Part shown: piece by piece, positions 1-8,365 of the stretch
Layout of the letters: every line of letters starts with the position of its first letter
Position numbering within the stretch: the stretch's first letter is position 1
From: Halobacteriales archaeon QH_8_67_36
GTDB taxonomy: Archaea > Halobacteriota > Halobacteria > Halobacteriales > Haloarculaceae
Length of the DNA: 21,050 bases
Direction: 5' to 3'
Assembly (NCBI GenBank): GCA_003021755.1
Contig: PXQZ01000119.1
Span: 1 to 21,050 of the forward strand
The notes under the pieces: model-generated
The model's database searches: none
Seen by the model: the letters and a program-made list of their open reading frames with translations, nothing else
Told to the model about the DNA's origin: nothing
Made by a program: the position numbers and the translations under genes

Positions 1-20
1 TAAATGGATCGGCCGGACGG

Positions 21-2717
21 TTACCCGGTGTTTTTCATTCCGGCCGCGATGCCCTGTACCGTCAGACGCAGCGTCCGCTTCTCGGTCTCCGTGAGGTGGG
101 ACTGCGCGAGCAGGCGAACCTGCAGGAGGTTCAGCGGGTCGACGTAGGGGTTGCGGCGTTCGAGGTTCTCCTTCAGCCACTCCCGGGAGAGGAGGCCGTC
201 CCGCCGGGTGATATCGAGGACGAGGTCGACGGTCTCCTCGTACTCGCTTTTGAGCCGCGGGAAGATGCGCGCACGGAGGTCGTCCTCGGCGAGGTCGGCG
301 TACTCCTCGGCGATGTCGAAGTCCGTCCGGGCCAGCGCCAGCGACGCGTTGTCGATTTTCGTCCGGAAGAACGGCCACTCGTCGTACATCTTCCGGAGGG
401 TTTCCATGTCGCCGGCGCCGTCGAGGTAGGCGTTCAGCCCCGTGGCGATGGAGTACCAGCCGGGGATGATACAGCGGGCCTGCGTCCAGGAGAACACCCA
501 TGGAATCGCTCGCAGGTCGTCGACGCTGCGGTCCTCGCTGCGGGAGGCCGGCCGGGAGCCCATGTTGAGGTTCTCGATGACCGTGATGGGCGTGGCCTGC
601 TCGAAGTAGTCGACGAAGCCGTCGGTCCCGAGGAGGTCCTGATACTCCTGGCGGGCGGCGGGAGCGGCCGTTTCCATGGCCTCGCGCCACTCGTCGGGAA
701 TCTCCTCGACGGGGTCCTCCATGGCGTTGTGACGGGCCCGGACCTGCGCGTTGAGCATCTGCTCTAAGTTGCGCTCGGCGATGTCGTGGTTGGCGTACTT
801 CTCGGCGATGGCCTCGCCCTGCTCGGTGAACTTTATCTGGCCGGTGACAGTCTCGTTGGGGAGGGCCAGCATCGCGTCGTTCATCGGGCCGCCACCGCGG
901 GAGATGGAACCGCCGCGGCCGTGGAACAGCCGCATCTCCACGTCGAAGTCACTGGTGATGTCCGCGAGGCGCTTCTGGTTGTTGTACAGCGACCAGTTCG
1001 CCGCCAGGAAGCCGTTCTCCTTGTTGGAGTCCGAGTAGCCAAGCATGATCTCCTGGACGCCGTTGCGCGCATCGAGGGCCATCTCGTAGGCCTCGTTCTC
1101 GAACAGCGTCCCCATGATGCGCCGGGCGCCCGAGAGGGCGTACTCCGATTCGAGCAGCGGGACGATGTCTAGCCCGCAGTAGCCCGGCAGGTCGACGATG
1201 CCGACCTGGTCGGCCAGGAAGAGGACCTCCAGCACGTGGCTGGGCTCCTCACACCAGGAGATAGCGTAGGTGTCGATGGCGTCGACGCCGAACTCGTTTT
1301 GCCAGTCGGCGGTCTTGCGGAACCGACGGAGCACGCGGGCCGCGTCGTCCGAGAGACCCGTGGTGTCCTCCATGTCGATGACCGGGCCGTCCTGCATGAT
1401 GGCGTCGGTCAGGAACTCGACGCGTTCGTCCTCGTCCATGCCGGCGTAGTCGATGCCCTCGCGCTCGACGGATTCCGCGATGGCGTCCGTGTGCATCTTG
1501 CGGTGGTCCCGGAGGTCGAGCGAGGCCAGCGCAAAGCCGAAGGTGTCGACCTTCCGAATCAGCGGGTCAACGTGGGACTCGGCGACGACTTCCGCGTTGT
1601 TGTCACGGAGGCTCCCGGCAACGGAGCGCAGGTCCTTCAGCAGTTCCTCCGGCCCCTCGTAGCCGCCCTGTCGGACGTCGCTGACACGGAGGACGGACTC
1701 GCGCATGAGCTTGAGCTTCTGGCGGTAGGGCTCGTCGGGATAGCGCTCCTCGGCCTCGCTGGCGACGCCGGGAAGGCGGGTCTTGTGCTCCGAGAGGCGC
1801 TCGTCGAAGGTGTCGTCGGTCGTGATGTTCGAGGCGTCCTGTGAGAGCACGCCGGAGAGCTCCTTGAGCTTGTTGCGGTACAGCGGGAGGATGGTGTCGC
1901 GCTGGCGCTCCAGCGTCTCCTCGGTGACCTCGGGGGTGACGAAGGGGTTGCCGTCGCGGTCGGAGCCGGCCCACGAGCGGAACTCGTAGAGCTTGGGGAC
2001 CTCGACGTCCTCGTCGTAGCGGTCGTCGATGGCGTGCCGGAGTTCGTCGTACACCTCGTCGATGACCTCGAAGAGGACGTTCTCGAGGTACCACTGGACG
2101 TTCAGCGCCTCGTCGGTCACTTCGGGGCGCCGTTCACGGACCTGTGGGGTCTGCCACAGGCTCGTGACCTCGGCGGCGAGGTCGCGCTCGACGCGGGCCT
2201 CCTCGCGGTCGGTGAGCCGGACCTCGTCGAGCAGTTCCAGGTCCTGTGCGACCGACCGGAGCTTGGCCTTCACCGTCTTTCGGCGGGCCTCGGTCGGATG
2301 GGCGGTGAAGGTCGGCTGGATGAGCACGTCGTCCAGCACCGACTCCAGTTCCGCCGCGTCGGCGCCGCGCTCGTCGAGTTCGTCGACGGCCTTCTCGACG
2401 CTGTCGGCGAGGACACCCTCCTGGCTCCCCTCGCGGGTCTCGCGGACCCGTTCGCGCTCCTCGGCGAGGTTGATGAGTTCGAAGTACGTGGTAAAGGCCC
2501 TGGCGACGATGTCCTGCATCTCGGGGTTGAGACGGTCGAGCGTGGCACCGACCTCCGCGCGTGTCTCGGCGTCGCCGCGCCGGTACTCGATAGAGGACAC
2601 CCTGGTGCGCTCGACGATTTCGAACGCTTCGGTCGAAGATTGCGCTTCGAGAACGTCGCCCAAGAGCTCACCAAGCTCCCGCACGTCCTGGTTTATCTCT
2701 CTGGCGTGCAAAGTCAT
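21..2717 (-). CDS. ppc: phosphoenolpyruvate carboxylase
   Basis: Carboxylates PEP with bicarbonate to give oxaloacetate, the anaplerotic feed to the TCA cycle; a soluble cytoplasmic enzyme. The 898-residue product has the family's usual length. Visible signatures are FTAHPTE with the catalytic His at about residue 140, SDSNKENG near 562-569, FHGRGGSISRGGGP at about 598-611, GSRPASR near 720-726, and the conserved C-terminal ending GIAAGMKNTG. The frame is open upstream to 2906, but I chose the ATG at 2717. A purine-rich GGAGGGA lies just before it, homologues start close to this point, and the upstream residues are basic and unlike the acidic body. It is transcribed leftward and apparently alone. 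Confident assignment. Confidence 0.96.
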   Translation of the reverse strand: MTLHAREINQDVRELGELLGDVLEAQSSTEAFEIVERTRVSSIEYRRGDAETRAEVGATLDRLNPEMQDIVARAFTTYFELINLAEERERVRETREGSQEGVLADSVEKAVDELDERGADAAELESVLDDVLIQPTFTAHPTEARRKTVKAKLRSVAQDLELLDEVRLTDREEARVERDLAAEVTSLWQTPQVRERRPEVTDEALNVQWYLENVLFEVIDEVYDELRHAIDDRYDEDVEVPKLYEFRSWAGSDRDGNPFVTPEVTEETLERQRDTILPLYRNKLKELSGVLSQDASNITTDDTFDERLSEHKTRLPGVASEAEERYPDEPYRQKLKLMRESVLRVSDVRQGGYEGPEELLKDLRSVAGSLRDNNAEVVAESHVDPLIRKVDTFGFALASLDLRDHRKMHTDAIAESVEREGIDYAGMDEDERVEFLTDAIMQDGPVIDMEDTTGLSDDAARVLRRFRKTADWQNEFGVDAIDTYAISWCEEPSHVLEVLFLADQVGIVDLPGYCGLDIVPLLESEYALSGARRIMGTLFENEAYEMALDARNGVQEIMLGYSDSNKENGFLAANWSLYNNQKRLADITSDFDVEMRLFHGRGGSISRGGGPMNDAMLALPNETVTGQIKFTEQGEAIAEKYANHDIAERNLEQMLNAQVRARHNAMEDPVEEIPDEWREAMETAAPAARQEYQDLLGTDGFVDYFEQATPITVIENLNMGSRPASRSEDRSVDDLRAIPWVFSWTQARCIIPGWYSIATGLNAYLDGAGDMETLRKMYDEWPFFRTKIDNASLALARTDFDIAEEYADLAEDDLRARIFPRLKSEYEETVDLVLDITRRDGLLSREWLKENLERRNPYVDPLNLLQVRLLAQSHLTETEKRTLRLTVQGIAAGMKNTG

Positions 2718-2918
2718 ACCAGTCCCTCCATATCCGAAGCCTAAAACGTTATTGAAACTGGGAGGTCCCGTGCCCCGTGGTCGTTCGTGATAAAATTCCG
2801 TTCCAACCTGTCTACGTGTTGCATTTTCGGGCGCGAGAGAACACGTGACAAACCGCCCGGTCGGCCGGTGAGCGCGCACCGACACGGGTTGAAATCGGCA
2901 TGTCACGTAGTCCGGTTC
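2718..2918. promoter_or_regulatory. ppc upstream region
   Basis: A 201-base gap without a gene. Read on the minus strand, an A/T-richer patch around 2735-2762 precedes the ppc start and could hold the BRE/TATA element. A GGAGG-type ribosome site sits about 5 bases before the ATG at 2717. No operator palindrome stands out. The promoter position is inferred from composition only. Confidence 0.35.
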
Positions 2919-3160
2919 ATGCTGACTGCGACCGACGACGGCGTCCGCTTACGACTGCTCGGTCGAGACGGTCGTGTTCGCCGAGGGGCTGGGCTACGGC
3001 CGCCGAATGTGGCGCCGGCAGCGCCGGGCTCTCGACGGGTACGACACCGTGGTCCGGGACAACCGCGGGACGGGCGAGTCGGACACGTCCGAGGGACCCG
3101 ACACCGTCGGCGAGATGGCGGGGGACCTCGCGTTCGTCGACGGGATGCCCGCGTCGGGTC
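2919..3160 (+). pseudogene. remnant of an alpha/beta hydrolase N-terminus, frameshifted
   Basis: Reading from the ATG at 2919 gives MLTATDDGVRLRLLGRDG, a typical start for haloarchaeal alpha/beta-hydrolase proteins. The homology then moves to another frame near 2945-2970. It continues there as VVFAEGLGYGRRMWRRQ, then DNRGTGESD and TVGEMAGDLAFV, ending around 3155. These match the oxyanion-loop strand and the DNRGxGxSD turn of the fold. The nucleophile elbow (G-x-S-x-G), the acid and the catalytic His are all absent, because the sequence runs into the end of the convergent GH13 gene at 3204. About 80 of roughly 260 expected residues remain, so it cannot make a working hydrolase. Family recognition is by eye. 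Confidence 0.65.
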
Positions 3161-3203
3161 CGAAGAAGGGAGACTGGAGTGTCGTCAAAGAGCGGTTCGC
3201 CAT

Positions 3204-5579
3204 TCAGTCCCGCGACCGGACGAACAGCGCGACCTCGCTGTCGGCGAGTTCGAGCGGCTCGTCCGCCCCGCCGACCGAAAGTCCCGGCGAGGTGAGCCCG
3301 ACCTCCCAGCCGTCGTCGACGCCGGCGAGTTCGGTCGGAACGACCGTCTCGGAGACCCCTTCCATGTTGGCGACGAACAGCAGTTCCTCGCTGTCGTCGG
3401 GAGCGCGACGGTGCCCGTAGTAGAGGACCGTGCCGTCCGTCGGATAGACGTAGTCGAACGTGTCCCCGTCGGTACAGTCGCCGACCACCCAGTCGTGGTC
3501 GTGGCGGAACCGCCGGACGGCGAGGTCGAAGGCGGTCCGTTCGTCGTCCTGTGTGTCGTGCCAGTGGCTGAGGTTCGCGAAGTCGGCCACGTCGCGCATC
3601 CAGTCCCGACCCAGCTGTTCGAGGTCCGAGACGGTGAGCTCGTCGTCGACTGGCGTCCCCATCACGTCGAGCAGCGTGGCGATTCTGGCCTTGTCGTAAT
3701 CGGACATATCGACGGCCTGGGACAGCAGTCGGAGGAACTCGCTCATCTCACCGTGGCTCTCGAACCCCCAGCTCTTGAGCCGGCGGAAGTGCGCATCGTC
3801 GTCGAACTGCTCGGGGCGAACCTGCCACGCCGGGAACTGCTCCTCGTCGGCAAGCACCTTCAGGTTCCAGACGGCGTCGGTGTCCCGCATGAACCCCCAG
3901 GGAGCGCGCATGTTGGCGTGCGTGAAGTCCATCGGACAGCCCGGCAGGAACGCGTGAAACAGGACGGTCGAGGCGGGGTTGTTGTAGGCGCGGTCGAGCT
4001 TCTCCGGAAGAGAGTCACCCAGGTAGCGGTTTATCTGTGCCTGGCTGAAGGACGGCTCGGGGTCCAGCTGGGTGCCCCGGCGGATGGTGTCGTGGTTCGC
4101 CACGCCGGAGATCCAGTGTGCGCCCATCTCGGCCACCTCGCGCACGCGCCACCACTTAGTCGCCCAGAACGTCTGTAGGGCGGGCGTGTTGTGAGCGAAC
4201 GTGACCGGACCCCACTGGTAGGCGTGAGGGTGCTGGTCGATGAGCGACCGGTACGTGGAGGCCAGTTCCCAGTCCGACCGGGGCCAGGGGCGGCCGTCTT
4301 CGAAGATCATCCACGGGCGGTACTCGACGCCGGCGACCTCCTGGGTGATGCGGTCCATCTCGGCCAGGAACTCGTCGTCGTGCCACTCCTCCTCGGCCTC
4401 GGGGTCCCAGTTGGTGAAGTCCTGTGCGCCGTCGACGCGGATGCCGTCGGCGCCGAAGTCCATCTTCCGGCGCTGGAGTTCGAGCAGGCCGGCGCGGACG
4501 ACGGGTTGGGTGTAGTCCAGTTCCTGCCCGTACATCCCCGGTCCGGCGAACCACTCGTCGTTCAACAGCGGGAGCGCGCCGTTGTCGGCGTGGCCCAGGG
4601 CGATGTCGAAGACGACTTTCACCGGTTCGGGCAGCGTGTGCATGGTTTCGATGAAGTCCACCAGTTCGTCCGGGCGGCGGCTCTCCAGGATAGCCGGGTT
4701 GACCGTCCCGAAGCCGGAGATGACGATATCGTACCCCCAGTTGATCATGTCCGGTCGGCGAAGGGTGGCGATGAGCGTGTCGCCGGTGACGGCCTGCGGG
4801 AGCCAGTAGCCGAGTTCGTCCTCGTTCTGGGTGATGGGGGCGAGGGGCATCAACTGGACGGCGTCGTAGCCCACGAAGTTCCGCTCCGCGGGAGTCAGCG
4901 ACTCGTCGCCGGCCTGCTTCTCGCCGATGGTTTCGAACTGGCGGGTGAGTCCCGCCAGCGTCCCCGACTCGGTCGCCGTGCCGGGGTGAATTTCCAGCAT
5001 GCTCGTCGCCGGCTCGAACCGGGGAAGCCCGTCGTCCTCGCTCGCCCGTGGCTTGACGCCGTCCTCGTCCAGCCGCTGGAAGTAGTCGCGGTCAGCACGC
5101 TCCTCGTCCAGCCGGCTCATGTCGTAGAGCTCCGACGGACCGTACGCCCCGAACGGCAACGAGTCGGCGAACGGGTCCGTCACCGTCTCGGTCTCGCCGT
5201 CGACGGTGTAGCTGAGACGGTACAGCGTTCCCAAGCGGTCGCGCGTCCCCGGCCGTGGCCCCTCGACGGCGGCCCACGTAAACTCGCCCTCTCGGCGTGT
5301 CTCGACGAACCCCCGCTCGAACTCGACGGTCTCCTCGTCGCTGGTCAGGTCCACGTCCTCGGTCGGCGTCAGCAGTTCCAGTCGGACCGCGGAGTCGGGC
5401 ACGTCCGTGAGTTGCGGCGTCCAGAACCCGAACTCGGCGTGGCCGTCCCGCCAGTGGGCACCGAGCCGCGTCGTCAGCCGCTTGGCGGCCTCGAAGCGGC
5501 TGTCGTGTGTGTCAAGCGTCTTCCGCTGCCTATCGACGAGTGCCGCCGTCGCGTCCGGCAGCGTCCTGTAGCTTGGCAT
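3204..5579 (-). CDS. GH13 (alpha-amylase family) glycoside hydrolase, cytoplasmic
   Basis: 791 residues. A beta-rich N-terminal domain (about 45-145) precedes a GH13 (beta/alpha)8 catalytic barrel. The conserved regions are visible: VVFDIALGH (about 322-330) for region I, GIRVDGAQ with nucleophile D383, IFEDG with acid/base E427, and VANHD with D497. A C-terminal all-beta domain is likely from about 705. There is no signal peptide or Tat motif, so it should act on an internal alpha-glucan or oligosaccharide. The frame is open to 5750, but the ATG at 5579 follows a plausible promoter and begins the family-like sequence. The exact specificity (amylase, glucosidase, glucanotransferase, trehalose-related) cannot be read from sequence; the catalytic set is intact. 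Confidence 0.85.
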   Translation of the reverse strand: MPSYRTLPDATAALVDRQRKTLDTHDSRFEAAKRLTTRLGAHWRDGHAEFGFWTPQLTDVPDSAVRLELLTPTEDVDLTSDEETVEFERGFVETRREGEFTWAAVEGPRPGTRDRLGTLYRLSYTVDGETETVTDPFADSLPFGAYGPSELYDMSRLDEERADRDYFQRLDEDGVKPRASEDDGLPRFEPATSMLEIHPGTATESGTLAGLTRQFETIGEKQAGDESLTPAERNFVGYDAVQLMPLAPITQNEDELGYWLPQAVTGDTLIATLRRPDMINWGYDIVISGFGTVNPAILESRRPDELVDFIETMHTLPEPVKVVFDIALGHADNGALPLLNDEWFAGPGMYGQELDYTQPVVRAGLLELQRRKMDFGADGIRVDGAQDFTNWDPEAEEEWHDDEFLAEMDRITQEVAGVEYRPWMIFEDGRPWPRSDWELASTYRSLIDQHPHAYQWGPVTFAHNTPALQTFWATKWWRVREVAEMGAHWISGVANHDTIRRGTQLDPEPSFSQAQINRYLGDSLPEKLDRAYNNPASTVLFHAFLPGCPMDFTHANMRAPWGFMRDTDAVWNLKVLADEEQFPAWQVRPEQFDDDAHFRRLKSWGFESHGEMSEFLRLLSQAVDMSDYDKARIATLLDVMGTPVDDELTVSDLEQLGRDWMRDVADFANLSHWHDTQDDERTAFDLAVRRFRHDHDWVVGDCTDGDTFDYVYPTDGTVLYYGHRRAPDDSEELLFVANMEGVSETVVPTELAGVDDGWEVGLTSPGLSVGGADEPLELADSEVALFVRSRD

Positions 5580-5602
5580 ACTATGCCGTCGACACAGGCC
5601 GA

Positions 5603-5632
5603 CAAAGAACTTTTCCAATGTAGTATAGTAAG
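5603..5632 (-). promoter_or_regulatory. promoter region of the GH13 gene with TAGTA direct repeat
   Basis: On the minus strand, GGAAAAGTTCTTTG lies at about -37 to -24 from the ATG at 5579, a reasonable BRE/TATA placement for a leaderless or near-leaderless haloarchaeal transcript. Immediately upstream is a tandem pentamer, TAGTATAGTA on the plus strand at 5621-5630, which could be an operator. The 141-base gap to the dehydratase stop at 5722 holds nothing else that I recognise. Confidence 0.35.
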
Positions 5633-5721
5633 CATCGTACACGATTAGCCGCTGTGAGGACCCACGGGAGAGGGCTCCGGAGCGGTCGGGAGAGCGCGCG
5701 GAAAACTGCCGCTTCGGAGCC

Positions 5722-6972
5722 TCAGCCCTCGTCGAAGAGGACGTCGCCATCGACCATGTGCGCCTCGACGGCGTCCATATCGAGGGTGACGCCCAGTCCG
5801 GGCGCCTCGGGAATCTCGATGTAGCCGTCCTCGATGACGGTCCCCTCGACCAGGTCCTCCCACCAGCCGAGTTCGTAGGAGTGGTACTCGACTGCCAGGG
5901 AGTTGGGGACGGCCGCGCCGACGTGGGCGCTGGCCATCGTCGCCACGGGCGAGGCGACGTTGTGCATCGCGACGGGCATGTAGTACTGGTTCGCCACGTC
6001 CGCGATTTTGCGGGTCTCGCGCATCCCGCCGACCTTGGGCATGTCCGGCGCGACCATGTCGACGGCCTGGTTCTCGATGAGACGCCGCTCTTCGGTCACC
6101 CGATAGCGGTTCTCACCGACCGTGATGGGCGTCGTCGTGGACCTGGTGACTGCCTCCTGCACGTCGAGGTTCTCCGGCGGCACCGGGTCCTCCAGCCACC
6201 AGACGTCGTACTCCTCGATGGCGTCGGCCAGCCGCTTCGCGGAGCCACCCGAGAAGGTCCAGTGGCAGTCGAAGGCCACGTCGGCCTCGTCTTTGACTTC
6301 CGTCGTGACTTTCTCCACGATTTCGGCCTTGTGACGGATTTCACCGCCCCGGAGGTGGCGGTTCGCCCGGTCCTTCTCCAGCCCGCTGGGTACGTCGAGG
6401 TCGAACTTCAGGGCGTCGTAACCCAGTTCGTCGACCACGCGGCGGGCCTCGTCGGCGCAGGCGTCGGGATCGGCCTCCTCCTCGGTATGACAGTCACAGT
6501 AGACGCGCATCTCGTCGCGGTACTTCCCGCCCAGTAGCTGGTAGGCGGGTACTTCGAGAACCTTCCCGGCGAGGTCGTGCAGCGCGACCTCGATGCCGGC
6601 GATGGCGGTGACGGTGACGCCCTCGATGCTGCCCTCGCCGGACATTTTCTGGACGAGATGCTCGTAGAGGCGGTCGATGTCGAGGGGGTTCTCGCCGACG
6701 ACGAACGGCTTCATCCGCTCGATGAGCTCCGGGACGCCGGCGCCCCAGTAGGCCTCACCCGTCCCGACGATGCCGGCGTCGGTGTAGAGACGGACGAGCG
6801 TCCACGGGAAGTTCCCGTCGACCATCGTCGTCTGGACGTCCGTAATCTCGACGTCGCGACCGCCGCCTCGCTTGGCCGTGGCCCCCATCGCCTCGGCTGA
6901 GAGCTCCCGCATCGTGTACTCGGCGTTGGGGTCGTGCAGGTCGGCGTAATCGATGTCGTTTGCTTTGCCCAT
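5722..6972 (-). CDS. gad: enolase-superfamily sugar-acid dehydratase, probable D-gluconate dehydratase
   Basis: Likely dehydrates D-gluconate to 2-keto-3-deoxygluconate, the second step of the haloarchaeal semi-phosphorylative Entner-Doudoroff pathway. 416 residues of the mandelate racemase/muconate-lactonizing type. The N-terminal capping domain runs to about 150 and the barrel follows. Metal ligands are D235 (in FDCHWT), E261 (WWLEDPVPPEN) and E287 (TVGENR). H237 and H337 (AMHNVASP) are candidate acid/base residues, and K189 sits in the ALKFD strand. It reads divergently from a sugar isomerase, and glucose dehydrogenase lies 12 kb away in the same window, which supports gluconate as substrate. 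Xylonate or galactonate dehydratase remains possible, since these subfamilies differ by few residues. No KDG kinase or aldolase is present here. Confidence 0.82.
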   Translation of the reverse strand: MGKANDIDYADLHDPNAEYTMRELSAEAMGATAKRGGGRDVEITDVQTTMVDGNFPWTLVRLYTDAGIVGTGEAYWGAGVPELIERMKPFVVGENPLDIDRLYEHLVQKMSGEGSIEGVTVTAIAGIEVALHDLAGKVLEVPAYQLLGGKYRDEMRVYCDCHTEEEADPDACADEARRVVDELGYDALKFDLDVPSGLEKDRANRHLRGGEIRHKAEIVEKVTTEVKDEADVAFDCHWTFSGGSAKRLADAIEEYDVWWLEDPVPPENLDVQEAVTRSTTTPITVGENRYRVTEERRLIENQAVDMVAPDMPKVGGMRETRKIADVANQYYMPVAMHNVASPVATMASAHVGAAVPNSLAVEYHSYELGWWEDLVEGTVIEDGYIEIPEAPGLGVTLDMDAVEAHMVDGDVLFDEG

Positions 6973-6991
6973 GCGGGTGCCTTCCGTGTCG

Positions 6992-7010
6992 CCTCACAAA
7001 AGTGTAGAGG
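6992..7010 (-). promoter_or_regulatory. dehydratase promoter overlapping an imperfect inverted repeat
   Basis: On the minus strand, CTACACTTTTGTG lies about 25-38 bases before the ATG at 6972, where a BRE/TATA box would sit. The same stretch on the plus strand, CCTCACAAAAGTGTAGAGG, is an imperfect palindrome: CCTC-ACA facing TGTAGAGG with one base missing in the left arm. A repressor site overlapping the promoter is plausible but unproven. Confidence 0.4.
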
Positions 7011-7059
7011 ATAGCTGCTCCGTCGTACTCGGCCGACGTGGTTTCGAACCGGGCGCCGC

Positions 7060-7310
7060 TCGTCGGTGAGGACGATCACCGTCACCAGTATCGGCTCAAC
7101 GGACAGCAGGGCCAGCGTGTATCGGGTCAAATACTCGCCCCTACCAGTGTACTCCAAGGTGAACGCGAAGAGGCCGAAGACGCCGACGGTGACGGACGGG
7201 ATGACGAGCCCGAGCGAGGATCACGGGAGCGTGACACGCCAAAGTAAGTCAGCAACGGCGTGACGTCCAGAAGACGATACCAACGTTCATCGGTGACTCC
7301 CGCTCGGCCG
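7060..7310 (-). pseudogene. remnant of a 7TM-sensor histidine kinase N-terminal region
   Basis: On the minus strand, one frame (about 7215 to 7060) reads LGLVIPSVTVGVFGLFAF and then LEYTGRGEYLTRYTLALL, followed by SVEPILVTVIVLTDE. The LEYTGR-x-x-LTRR-x-LALL motif is characteristic of the N-terminal 7TM region of haloarchaeal histidine kinases (the HisKA_7TM family). A stop codon precedes it. A hydrophobic patch just upstream in another frame (ERWYRLLDVTPLLTYFGV, about 7290-7237) may be more of the same gene. No start, PAS, HisKA or ATPase domain remains. This remnant and the two flanking promoters occupy the 424-base divergent gap; nothing else was recognised in it. Confidence 0.55.
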
Positions 7311-7362
7311 CAGTAAGCCCGCTCTCCGGCGGCGTCGATCGGCGGCCCGCTGCCGTCGCCCG

Positions 7363-7370
7363 TATTTTTA
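7363..7370 (+). promoter_or_regulatory. TATA box of the isomerase gene
   Basis: TATTTTTA lies 27-34 bases before the ATG at 7397, in otherwise GC-rich DNA. That is the spacing of haloarchaeal leaderless promoters, where transcription starts at or next to the start codon. No Shine-Dalgarno-like sequence precedes the ATG, which agrees with leaderless translation. Confidence 0.55.
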
Positions 7371-7396
7371 TCACACCACCTGTTGTACCTCCGCAC

Positions 7397-8365
7397 ATGG
7401 ATATCGGTGTGCTGACGGTCCCGCTCGGTGACCAGTCCCTCGACGAGGCACTGGCCTACCTCGACGGTGTCGGCGTCGACGCCGTCGAACTCGGCTGTGG
7501 TGGCTACCCTGGATCGGACCACCTCGACCGGGACGACCTGCTCGACGACGAGGCCGCACAGGCCGAGCTGCACGACCTGCTCGACGAGCACGGCCTCCGG
7601 GTGAGCGCGCTCGCGACGCACAACAACCCGCTCCACCCTGACGACGACCGGGCCGCGACGGCCGACACGGAGCTGCGGGAGGCCATCACGCTGGCCGACC
7701 AGCTAAACGTGAACACGGTGACCTGTTTCTCGGGGCTGCCCGCCGGCGGTCCGAACGACGAGGTCCCGAACTGGGTCACGGCCCCCTGGCCCCAGGAACA
7801 CGCCGACGCTCACGACTACCAGTGGGAGGTGGCGACGGAGTACTGGGCCGACCTGGCCGACCACGCCGCCCACCACGGCGTCGACGTCGCCATCGAGATG
7901 CACCCGAACATGCTCGTTTACGAGCCCCACGGGATGCTGGAGCTTCGCGAGGCGACAAACGAACGCATCGGCGCCAACTTCGACCCCTCCCACCTCTACT
8001 GGCAGGGCATCGACGTAACCAGCGCCATCCGGCTGCTGGGCCAGGCGGACGCCATCCACCACTTCCACGCCAAGGACACGAAGGTGTACGAGGACCAGGC
8101 CCGCGAGAAGGGCGTCCTCGATACGACCTCCTACACCGACGAGCCGAACCGCTCGTGGCTGTTCCGCTCCATCGGCTACGGCCACGGCGAGGGTCACTGG
8201 AAGGACGTGGTCTCGACGCTGCGGATGGTCGGCTACGACGGCGCCCTCTCCATCGAGCACGAGGACTCCCTCACAAGTGCGAACGAGGGCCTGGAAAAGG
8301 CCGTCGAAGTGCTGGACCGCGCCGTCTTCGAGACGCAACCGGGTGACGCCTACTGGGCGGAGTAA
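7397..8365 (+). CDS. sugar phosphate isomerase/epimerase-like TIM-barrel protein
   Basis: 322 residues of the xylose-isomerase-like / AP-endonuclease-2 TIM-barrel family. Members interconvert or epimerise sugars and keto-sugars using a divalent metal in the cytoplasm. Candidate metal ligands fall on the expected strands: E167 in IEMHPN, D196 in NFDPSHLYW, H224 in HFHAKDTK and E287 in SIEHED. The gene reads divergently from the sugar-acid dehydratase and is followed by a Gfo/Idh/MocA dehydrogenase. That pairing is common in inositol and rare-sugar oxidation clusters, where the dehydrogenase makes a keto-sugar and the isomerase rearranges it. The ATG at 7397 is supported by the TATA box before it. 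The substrate is not readable from sequence. Confidence 0.85.
   Translation: MDIGVLTVPLGDQSLDEALAYLDGVGVDAVELGCGGYPGSDHLDRDDLLDDEAAQAELHDLLDEHGLRVSALATHNNPLHPDDDRAATADTELREAITLADQLNVNTVTCFSGLPAGGPNDEVPNWVTAPWPQEHADAHDYQWEVATEYWADLADHAAHHGVDVAIEMHPNMLVYEPHGMLELREATNERIGANFDPSHLYWQGIDVTSAIRLLGQADAIHHFHAKDTKVYEDQAREKGVLDTTSYTDEPNRSWLFRSIGYGHGEGHWKDVVSTLRMVGYDGALSIEHEDSLTSANEGLEKAVEVLDRAVFETQPGDAYWAE

Noticed and set aside
2029..2790. Ser/Arg-rich 253-codon open frame opposite ppc
   Set aside because: Low-complexity Ser/Arg composition is typical of a shadow frame of an acidic haloarchaeal gene; no recognisable fold.
2717..2906. N-terminal extension of PEP carboxylase to an upstream ATG at 2906
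   Set aside because: The extra 63 residues are basic and low in acidic residues, unlike the halophilic body, and the ATG at 2717 has a ribosome site and matches family length.
4191..5648. Long open frame (485 codons) on the plus strand opposite the GH13 gene
   Set aside because: It mirrors the codon positions of a clearly real gene in high-GC DNA, shows no domain, and its composition is the usual antisense shadow.
5758..6537. 259-codon plus-strand frame opposite the dehydratase gene
   Set aside because: Lies entirely within a well-supported enzyme gene and has no motifs; a shadow frame.
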